DNA from: Cannabis sativa
Taxonomy: Eukaryota > Streptophyta > Magnoliopsida > Rosales > Cannabaceae
DNA: 64,000 bases
Reading direction: 5' to 3'
Assembly (NCBI RefSeq): GCF_029168945.1
Contig: NC_083601.1
Location: forward strand, 16,148,160-16,212,159
Positions 55,388 to 64,000 of this stretch are shown here, piece after piece. How positions within the stretch are numbered: position 1 is the first letter of the stretch; each line of letters starts with the position of its first letter. Below the pieces are notes generated by a model. The model saw only the letters and a list, made by a program, of their open reading frames with translations. It searched no databases and was not told where the DNA came from. Made by a program: the position numbers and the translations under genes.

Positions 55388-57251
55388 TTTGATATTATTC
55401 ATGATTCTTAGCAATAACAATATATTTACGTCCCCATTACTAGAAATATTCTTGACCCCTCTAAGTCAAAATTGGAATTAGAAGGAAAATGACAAGAAAA
55501 CTCGAAAACAATGACCATTGACTATTAATGGCCAAAAGAAAAGCAAATTGTGTCTAGCTATTATGTTCACGACAGATCAGTAATATAGGGTTGTATATGT
55601 ACCACTTGGGTGGAGTTGAAGGGATTAATTAATGAATGTATTAGATTATTAGATCATATTGAGAAGATAAAAAAAAATATAATTTTATATGAGCAGGAAG
55701 GTGACACATCTCTATAATAAGTTTTGAAAAGATAAGAGAAGCAATGAAGGCAGTACATAAACGTGTGAAGGGAAACACATGCATTACCCTAAGCACCTTC
55801 TAGCCTTCTCTGCTCACTAGCACAGAAAAAAACAGTTTGTACTTTTTGTTTTTTTTTTCCCTCTATGTGGGCCATTAAACAGTACATACCAATTTATTTA
55901 TATTCAAGTTTTTAATATTTGGTCATCCATTTTATTTCCATTTATTCCATATCAAATCCAAACTCTATTATTCAAAATGAAATGTATTTGTTACATATTT
56001 TAATTTCCATCTCTTTTGTTTCTGGTCCAAACTCTATTTTTCAGAACAATACTCAATGAACTATTTTATTGGACAATATTGTCTCACATGGATCAAATAT
56101 AAAAATTTTGAGCTATATATAAAAACATGAGCTACTCTACTCATTACCAATTAATTTTAAAATGTAACTTCATCATTCTCAACATATATATCTATCATAT
56201 ATATATATAAAATGAAAAAAAAAATTGAAATGAATTCCATTGTGAAAAACTATATTAGTATTACCCTTATCTATTATATCTAGAAGGAGAAGCTGTTATA
56301 TATTACAATAAATAATTATGAGCCTTCCAATATCCAAACTAATTAAATGTGTTCATAAATATAACACAAAAGAATCGAAAGTGTAGATATATATTTGGAT
56401 TTTTGTTATGTGAAATTTTGTCTGCTTAGAAAAGTGGGACTTGTCACATTTATAGTCACTTTTAAGAAACAGTGACTCTTCAACTAACGCTTTATATTAT
56501 GTCCTCAACCAGTAACCATCTTTATGAGGTGTCTTACTATTTGGATCTTTTTACTCAATCAAATCCCAAGTAAAAATATTCACTTTTAACATACGTTGGT
56601 TCACATGAATTTTTTAGTGGAGGAAGAATAATAGGATAGAGCTTTTTGTTGTTTTGTTTCCATGTTATTATCATCCAAAAAAGAATAAATAGCCTTTTAT
56701 TGATTAGCTCTTTATTATTATGATCCTAAATGATGATGAATTGATGATAATCAACACATGTTTAATTAGCATGGAATGTAGATTCATGATGAAATTCAAT
56801 GTCTTCAAATTAATTTGGACTTAATTTTGTTGTTGTTGGAGAGAGAGAGAGTTGAATAATTGGTAGATCTGACATAATGATGGGATTGGGGGGATAACAT
56901 TTAATTGGAAAGTCCAAAATGGGAGAATAGATCAATTCATAACATAGTAATTGTTAGCTAAAACTTCAATTCCTACATAGACTACATAGCAAGGAATATA
57001 AATCTTAGTATTTCTTCTTCTATTTGCATATTCTTCTTCTACTTTTTATCTATTATAATTCATGCGTTAGGTAAAATAGATTAAAATAATAATATAATAC
57101 TTCATACAGAGTTCTTTTTTTTTTTGGTAAATCACTAAGAATTGTTTTAATCACCCAAACAATTACAAACAAGAATATGTTTTTTTTTAGAAAACAAGAA
57201 TATGTTAATTACAAGCTTTACTTCAGAAAGAGTTATAAAAAAAATATGGAG
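55388..57251. other. AT-rich spacer
   Basis: No supported gene. A GA microsatellite lies near 56842-56853. The text TATATATAAAAACATGAGCTACTC near 56110-56140 echoes 45460-45490 (AAGAACATGAGCTACTC), so both are probably copies of one dispersed repeat. Confidence 0.45.
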
Positions 57252-57612
57252 TTAATATTATTTTGAATTTTGTGTTTTATAAAAATTATTAATTAGACTC
57301 TCTGGTTTGTTAAATAATAAAATAGATCTTATATTTTTTAAAATAGTACAAATAGGACCCTGAATTAATTTTTTGTCAAAATAAAATTTAATAATAATTC
57401 GATCTAAAGGTGTTATGACAAAACTGTTTACATTTTTTGTATCTGTTAGTGTTAGGAATTGTATTGAAGTTGATTATATTAAAAAAAAATTGTCGAAAAT
57501 TAAGTTTAAAGTCCTATTTTTACTATTTTGAAATATATAAGGTTTATTTTATCATTTAACAAAATAAAAAATTAAATCGGCAACCTTTATAAAATACAGA
57601 GTCCAAAATAAT
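57252..57612. mobile_element. Fold-back MITE
   Basis: About 360 bp. The left arm (TATTATTTTGAATTTTGTGT, then AAATAATAAAATAGATCTTA and AAATAGTACAAATAGGA) recurs inverted in the right arm ending near 57612. The arms are about 120 bp and diverged. No coding sequence. Confidence 0.7.
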
Positions 57613-58394
57613 ATTTAACAAAAAAAATATGTATATATATTCTAGTACCGATTGTATGAGTATGTTTATTGATAAACATTGTTTGTAAGAAAAAAAATTA
57701 AAAAAGACATAATAGTATAATAGTAGAACCATATACGCACAAAGATTTAACCAAAATATTCTCTAAAAAAAAAAAAACTAATTAACCAAAATATAAATTT
57801 GTTAAAAAATATATCTTTATATATTAAAAGTGTCTATCTAACGGCATTTCTTGGTTTAACAGAATATTTTAAGAATATAAGAATATTCTGTTAAATTTAA
57901 CAGAGATAATTAGCTCTCCGTTAACATTTTGAAAAAAAAAATAATAAATTAAACACTTAAATATAAATTAACCCATTCAATCGCAATATATTAAACCCTA
58001 AAATATAAATTACTATTCAATCGCTTAGATGGTCTTATACCTCCATCTATACTGCAATTCTTCATCTTTTATTTTTCTCTGGTTTTTCACTGGTTTCTAC
58101 AAAGGTAATATTTAAGCACAATGTTTTTTAAGTTTCCAAATATTCTATAATTGTTGTACAAGATTTTCGTTATGACTTTTGTCCTATATATAAAGTGATA
58201 CATATATAAATCTAAGTTGTGAATAAAAAGAGAATTATACATTAACAATCGAATTGTTTTTCTTTTCGACTGTTATTGGATTTTTTTTTCTTTTTGTGTC
58301 TTTTTAGCTAGAAAGAGACATTAAAATTTTATTGAATATATCTTGTGATATATAAATAGGAAAAGCTGATCATCAAGGTGAAATATGTATGCAG

Positions 58395-58522
58395 GCAGTC
58401 ATGGATTTTTATACAAGTGTGAGTCCACTTATTCCAATGGAGTTTTGTGTGGAATGAGAACAAGCCAAATGTCACCTAGATATGTTGATGATCATCCACA
58501 TGATGATTTTATTGCTGAATAA
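58395..58522 (+). pseudogene. Possible captured terminal exon in H1
   Basis: After an acceptor-like TATGCAG, a frame of 42 codons runs to TAA and contains YKCESTYSNGVLCG and DDHPHDDFIAE. The composition is protein-like in AT-rich DNA. No family is recognised and no upstream exon was found. Confidence 0.35.
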
Positions 58523-58940
58523 AGCCTTGATTCTTGATTCTACTACTTCAATAAATTCTTTGGTGGTTCATCAAATTAAGAAATATAATTTGAAGTTTTG
58601 GTAAATTTTTCATCTTCTTTTCAATTGCAATTTCATTATTATAATTATTTTTTTTCTTTTTTCTTTTTTATGATTTTGGACTATAGCAAAATAGTCTTCA
58701 TCGCAATAAACTCATCATTCAATTAGCCCTATAAAAAGGACTTTGGGTAACATATAAAACAATATTTTTCTCTTGATTTATTTCTTTTGTACAAATAAAA
58801 GATTTATTTAAATGAATACATGCAGATGAAATCATTTAAGCAAAAAACTTGTAGATGTATCAATTAATATTCTTATTTAGCTATGATATGGTAGTGATGT
58901 AGATGGAACAATTGAGATTTCTCATTTACAAAAATAAACT

Positions 58941-59230
58941 ATTAAAAAATAACAGATTTGTTCATATTGTATATTTTTTATTTTAAATTTTGATATTTGG
59001 AGTAAGTTAAATTTTAAATATTATTTTGAATTAAATTTAAATTTTTGATAGTTTAACTTGGTGGGCATTGTCATTAATTATTAAAAACAAATTTGCTCAT
59101 ATTGTTTATTTTTTTATTAAAAATTATTTTCAAATTTTGATATTTGAAGTTAGTTAAATTTTAAATATTATTTTAAATTAAATTTGAATTTTTTTATAAT
59201 TTAACCTGATGGGCATTGTCATTAATTGCT
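58941..59230 (+). repeat. Tandem duplication of about 140 bp in H1
   Basis: Two units share TTTGATATTTG, GTTAAATTTTAAATATTATTTT and GGGCATTGTCATTAATT in the same order, with scattered differences. Confidence 0.8.
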
Positions 59231-59491
59231 GAAAATAAATTTAGGATAATAATAATTTTTTTTTTCTTTTCAAATTACTATTATAAAGTATAAGAGTAAT
59301 TTTTGTCTTTATTCAAATCACTATTATGCTTTAAAATTTCAACAATTATCACTGTGTTGAACATTATTAATTTTAAAATTATAATATTAAAAAATAACTA
59401 AATACTAAAATAACACTAACATACGTGACTTGTCACGTAATTTCAACCTAGTCTCTTCTATATAAAGTGTGCCTATATAACCGAATGCTTG

Positions 59492-59665
59492 GTTTATGAG
59501 AAATTTGTGGGAGGCTTTTTATTTATATTAAAAATAAAATGATTTATTATTAAAAATAAAATAGTTTATGAGAAATTCATGGTTCACTTTTTATTTATAT
59601 TAAAAATAAAATAATTTATTATTAAAAATAAAATAGTTTATGAGAAATTCATGTCACTTTTTATT
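59492..59665 (+). repeat. Tandem repeat of about 73 bp, 2.4 copies
   Basis: TTTATGAGAAATT starts units at 59492, 59565 and 59638, each followed by TTTTTATTTATAT and AAAATAAAAT blocks. Confidence 0.85.
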
Positions 59666-60563
59666 TATATATAATAAAATAAATAAAATAAATCCCATTA
59701 AATCTAAAAAAAATATGATTGGGTTTTTGTTGTTGTACATTTATGATTTTTCTCTTCTTCTTCTCTTCTTCTCTTCTTCTCTTCTAGAATTACCATTTTC
59801 CTATAAAAACACTCATTAAAAGAAAAAGTTATATTTTAGCACATACAGTATAACTAAGAAGTCATAAAATTTATAATTTCGTCTTCTGTTAAATAAAAAT
59901 AATAGCAATTTGAAGCATTATTATAATTATGCTGCTTTGTACATGCTGCGACAAAAAGGAATGTCAATCTTATTAATTTCTCCATGTTCTAGCTATTAAT
60001 GCAAACCAGAAAAAGAAAAACATTTACTAAAACCCACCAAAACTTATCATAATTAAACTTGAGGCATTAGATGCAAAAAAAAAAAAAACAAATCAGAGAG
60101 TACATTACAGCATTTTTTTGATCACGTGCTCATAAATTAGAAGCACAATTAAATAAATTAGCGAAATAGTGACTAACATCCAAATTTCAGAGTTGATGAA
60201 AAATCTGCAACTGAATGAGGTAAAGATCGACTACTACAATATTTACTTTATAAAACTTTTGTTTCAATATCTTACTATTATTACCACCATTTAATTTGGA
60301 TGTAGAAAAAATATTTTTGGATTGAGGCGGCAATAAAAATAATTGATAATGTCCAGAGTTTTTATTACATGTTATGTGACGCATGTCATAAAAAAATAGA
60401 TTTATACAATCGCAATGAAAAAATTATATGTGACAAGCCATCATGCAGCCAGGAAGGATTTCTTACACCACGGTATATTACAAAACACATATGATGTTAT
60501 TGAAATTAAGTTAAAATAATAATAAAAAAAAAGATACTAACAATCTTATTATGCATTTTACAG

Positions 60564-60947
60564 TGCTATAGCATATGTTGAACTTGATGACAATACAAAG
60601 AGCCTATCTGCTGTCATGTTCGCAGATATTGTGGAAAAAATATTTTCGTGTACTGCTACCCAACTAATGAAATATACCGCAAAGGTGTAATTTTAAAAAA
60701 ATAAAATAGTTTTACATGCCTTTCATAAGTTGATTTTTTTAATTAAATAAGCTATGCACACCATGTCTAATCATTTTAAATGAAAATACATCACGATTTG
60801 TAGGAACACCGCTGCTTTGTCGACACTACTATATTTAATTTATCAATGAAAAAATGGACAATCCAGATATATGCGGACCCGGCTAGAATGAAAAGTGCAA
60901 AATACAAAAATTACACTATTGTCTCTATCGAAGCAAATGATGATTGA
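60564..60947 (+). pseudogene. RPA70-like fragment in Helitron H2
   Basis: Two exon-like segments, 60564-60684 and 60804-60947, have AG acceptors; the first ends at a GT. The first encodes AYVELDDNTKSLSAVMFAD and more, like the OB-fold of plant replication protein A large-subunit relatives. The second encodes EHRCFVDTTIFNLSMKKW then IQIYADPARMK and ends in TGA. A Cys-containing piece (CDKPSCSQEGF) lies upstream near 60430-60465. Plant Helitrons often carry RPA genes, so context supports it. The identification is tentative because the sequence is short and diverged. Confidence 0.45.
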
Positions 60948-61160
60948 AATCCACCAATGACTATTATTAGTTTTCTTATCTACAATTTTTAGACAAATGC
61001 TATCTTCAATTATCAACAATTTAGAGATTGATTTTTAATTTTCTTTCTATCTTACACCCATTTAAGTAATGTTTCTTTAAGTATTGGAACATCACCTTTT
61101 AATTTATTTTTGGATTAACTTAAGAACATATTTAAATCATCAAGCTTTCTTAAACACTAA

Positions 61161-61432
61161 GGTGACGTTTGGTTGGAGGTAATGAAATGGAATGGAATGG
61201 AAAGGAAATAATTTTCATTCTATTCCTTTGTTTGGTTGCATTTTAAAGTATTGGTGGAATGGTTATTCCATTTTAAAAAGAAAGGAATGACCATTCCAAT
61301 GTAACAAGAAAAAAAAAATGAATGATTTTTTTATAATTTTTTTATGCATTTTAAATTTTTATTCCATTCCTATTCCCATTCCCATTTCCATTCCTATTCA
61401 TATATTTTCATTCCTCCCAACCAAACGCCTCC
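61161..61432. mobile_element. Harbinger/Tourist-like MITE nested in H2
   Basis: 272 bp flanked by TAA (61158-61160 and 61433-61435). Ends GGTGACGTTTGGTTGGAGGT and inverted GGAGGCGTTTGGTTGGGAGG. The interior is full of GGAATGGAAT-like words. No coding sequence. Confidence 0.85.
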
Positions 61433-61627
61433 TAATATATTACATTTGGTACTCACTTTTAATTGACAGCATTATAAACTATAATATTTAAATACACATA
61501 ATATAATAATCTCACCTAATAACTAATAATATTTTTTCTTTAATTTTTAATTGTATCATTTTTAAATAACATAGAAAAAAACTAGCATAAAATTTAGTAT
61601 ACGTGCCTCGCACGTAATTTTTGCTAG

Positions 61628-62616
61628 TATATTAAAAGTATATGAAAAAAAAAAAGTCTAACAAATTACTCTCAATAATTTCTCTACCCTATCATTTAAA
61701 ATACCTCAATAAATCCCAATTTTTTCTATTTTACCTCAAAATAAATTATATTATAACATACATCAATTTTTTAAAATACATCACCAATTTTTTTTTTTAA
61801 TTTTTAAATATATTTCATTTATTTTGAATATATAATAATAAGTAATTCTATTATTCACCTCACAACAATGGGTGTACGGTGTACCGATTCAAACCCTTCC
61901 TGTTTTCTATATTTTAGAATTTTTTTTTTTTTTAATATTACCAGTATGTATAGTAGTTATTTAAGACATATTATACTAATTTTTTAAAAATTTAGAATAA
62001 TTTAACATGCCAAAAATAAATTTAATTTTTTTTCACACACTTCCTTCTTTTATTTTATAGGCGTGCAAAATAAGTTATTTGAACCCTACTTTCTGTGTTG
62101 TAAATTATTTTGAATTCTTTAAAGTTTTACAAGATGTCTTAAATAATTACAATATACATTAAGGGTGTTTATCCAATCCAATCCGCACTTTTTTGGGTTA
62201 AACAACATCCAATCCGCACTAAGTGCGGATTTCATATTTTGGATCCAATTGGATCCGCATAACAGTTTAAATCTAATTCAATCCAATCCGCAATAGTGCG
62301 GATTGGATCGGTTATTTTGGATCGATTATTTTTTTTAATGATAAATTATTTAATATTTCATAGAAAAAAATTAAAAAAAGACTATCATTTCTTAATCTCC
62401 AATAATAATTTATTTCCATATCCATTTCTATATAAATTGAATCAATATACATATATGTCAATATATAAGTACTCATCTTTAGATTTACACTAAAATATAT
62501 ATGTATTCATTACTAAAATAAATAAGTTAGTATATATATTTAAATTTATGTATGTGTCTATAGAATAAGAATAGTTTTTTTTTGGTATTTTTTATTATAA
62601 AACAAATAAAATACAC
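61628..62616. other. AT-rich region with a second copy of the CCGCAC repeat
   Basis: No gene seen. At 62160-62360 CCAATCCAATCCGCAC occurs and is mirrored by GTGCGGATTGGATCGG, followed by TTATTTTGGATCGATTATTTT and AAATTATTTAATATTT, the same words as at 20390-20510. It is probably a small DNA transposon of that family. Confidence 0.5.
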
Positions 62617-64000
62617 TGTTGACCGAGATTTTCGACAACTAATAAAATATTATAAAGTTATTGAGCTGTAAGAAAGTGAGAGGAGGATTTTTTACGTGGT
62701 TGGGGCGTTAATGAGCCTTAGTCCACGAGTCTCTGTTATTTATGAATGTCTTTAATACAGAGAATATATTTGGGAGAGTTTCACCCTTATAAATACAGAG
62801 AATGTTCTTGGTAAGTATTTACTCTACTTGCTCATATGCAACCCAAGATTCTCGATCCCATTTAATGAGCTTTGAGGGGGTATTTATAGTGTTTTTGGTG
62901 GGGTAATCCCTAGAATTGTCCTTACAAGTGTATCTGTAAGTATCCATAAAGTTGGGTATTCCCAATGAATATACCATGGGTAATGCATAGTCAAATCCCT
63001 AGGTGTTGTAGGATTATTATGTAGAATGTCCTTTTTGTCTTTTGATTGACGTGACTCTTCACAGTGTAGCTGTCGCTAGACTTAAATGATCATTACTGTG
63101 CCGCTGCTGGTTGGAGGTTGTGCCGTCAGACTTTATTGCGTGTAGCAGTCCCAAAACGCTTCCTCCCATGCGACATTTAATACAACTTGATTGCTCAGGA
63201 GAAACCTGACACCTCGCGGAGATGCCTTAGCGTTATATGAGCTTCCGGGAGCATACTGAGTTCCATGTGCCTTCTCCGGGACCTACGTCCTAGACGTTAC
63301 CTTATGGCATAAAGACTTAGCAAATATTGTGAATTGCTTGATCCATGTGTCCTTGTCTGATTGGTCCACGTATATTGGGCAAAATTAGGGGCAACATTTA
63401 CCCCTCAAGCCTTGTTTATTTGAAAAATGAAACAAGGCTTGTTCAAGTGCCTCCGGTTGACTCCTCAGTTTCCTGGCACGAGCTTTGAGCGCGTGAGGGT
63501 GTATTTAATGATGGCTTTTAATGCAGCGATTCACTTTTTGCAGGGGTCGATTCGTTTCGCGCCCATTGATTGATACGGCGCATTAATGGTGTCAGACGGA
63601 TACTCAAGCGTTTCCACCGCCTTTATTGTAAATCAATCTGGTCCGTCGATCTTTGAGCATTTGAATCGTGCGCTTCCCCCACCGTTCGATTGGTAGGTGA
63701 TGACGCCTGTTCCTCATGCATTTTTGCCTATAAAAGCCACCATTTTTTCTTCATTTCGGTTACTTCCCATTTCTTGCCAACTTTGCTCAAATTTCCTAGA
63801 GAGAAAATTCTCAGACCCAGACCAAGGCCTTTAAACACTTTGCGATTTTCCCAGTTCTTCTTCGCTCGTTGCTACCAGTCCTTCTTGTCTTTACTCGACT
63901 CACAGCAGGACCCCCAGTTTCAACACTTCATCGTAAGTTTTTTGCATCCTTTGCTTTATTATTGAATGACATGCTATTACTTATCTGTTTGTTCTTTTCT
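62617..64000 (+). repeat. Putative LTR start running off the window
   Basis: TGTTGACCGAGATTTTCGACAAC at 62617 opens a GC-richer, non-coding stretch that differs in base content from the AT-rich DNA before it. A TATA-like CCTATAAAAGCC lies near 63728, followed by a pyrimidine-rich leader. This layout fits U3, TATA and R of a long LTR, but no end or second copy is visible. The 91-codon ORF at 63690 follows the TATA box and shows no domain, so it is not called as a gene. Confidence 0.35.

Larger units (their letters stand above)
57814..59451 (+). mobile_element. Helitron H1, non-autonomous
   Basis: The 5' end TCTTTATATATTAAAAGTG follows an A. The 3' end is a GC-rich stem (ACGTGAC, loop TT, GTCACGT at 59423-59438) followed 9 bases later by CTAG, the standard Helitron terminus. 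It shows no Rep/helicase. It holds a possible captured exon (58395-58522) and a tandem duplication of about 140 bp. It abuts a second Helitron directly. Confidence 0.7.
59452..61627 (+). mobile_element. Helitron H2, carrying an RPA-like fragment
   Basis: It starts TCTCTTCTATATAAAGTG immediately after the CTAG of H1. The next words (CCTATATAACCGAATGCTTGG) parallel the H1 start (CTATCTAACGGCATTTCTTGG). It ends with a stem ACGTGC, loop CTC, GCACGT near 61602-61616, and CTAG at 61624-61627, followed by T. It holds two exon-like RPA pieces and a later MITE. No Rep/helicase remains. Confidence 0.72.

Noticed and set aside
57842..57910. AACAGAATATT...AATATTCTGTT palindrome as a separate MITE
   Set aside because: It lies in the 5' end of Helitron H1 and is more simply a subterminal hairpin of that element.
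1..64000. tRNA or rRNA genes
   Set aside because: No cloverleaf or rRNA core sequence was recognised by eye. The only tRNA-related texts are retroelement primer-binding sites.

Overview
The window looks like nuclear DNA of a flowering plant, most likely a eudicot. It is AT-rich. Its three cellular genes have many small GT-AG introns and are plant types: a USP-like/receptor-like cytoplasmic kinase, a mitochondrial LpxA-type acyltransferase and an R1-MYB SHAQKYF factor. Nearly everything else is transposable elements: Ty1/copia, Ty3/gypsy, TRIM, MULE, Helitron and MITEs. The species cannot be fixed from the sequence alone.

Layout. 1-2070: decayed Ty3/gypsy pol. 2081-5750: an LTR-like AT-rich stretch split by a non-autonomous MULE (2629-5692), which is itself split by a solo LTR (3056-4991, TSD TTATC). 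6482-6850: a MITE. 8260-11981: the kinase gene in nine exons. 12699-20035: a young but coding-defective copia element (490-bp LTRs with 4 differences, TSD AAATA). 21041 to about 29915: a large MULE with MURA transposase on +, a convergent DUF1985/Ulp1 SUMO-protease-like gene on -, and a small Cys-motif ORF on - inside the first MURA intron. 29904-32472: a second MULE-like element with a small three-exon gene. 32745-40639: LPXA in ten exons; intron 4 holds a Ty3/gypsy chromovirus (33651-39086) with identical LTRs, TSD GTGTT and one intact 1542-codon polyprotein. 46104-47388: the MYB gene. 48215-53852: a composite of inverted TRIM, gypsy fragment and TRIM with a 5-bp TSD. 53996-57612: three MITEs in non-coding DNA. 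57814-61627: two head-to-tail Helitrons. From 62617: probably the start of another LTR running off the window.

Most notable structure: the large MULE carries about 65 TCGA motifs in tetrads, spaced exactly 11 bp apart inside each tetrad. On the right, tetrad starts repeat every 68-70 bp. These arrays lie in the first introns of the two outward-starting genes, MURA at the left end and Ulp1 at the right end, just inside the CT-rich termini. I know of no standard annotation for such a two-level array. It could be a transposase or host-factor docking array, or a methylation-controlled one.

How the parts relate: the three cellular genes show no functional link. The transposon genes form units: MURA with Ulp1 and the small ORF in the MULE, gag-pol in the retroelements, and an RPA-like fragment in the second Helitron. 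Many transposon genes are broken (MURA, Ulp1, copia pol, both other gypsy copies). The chromovirus in LPXA is the one element that looks intact.
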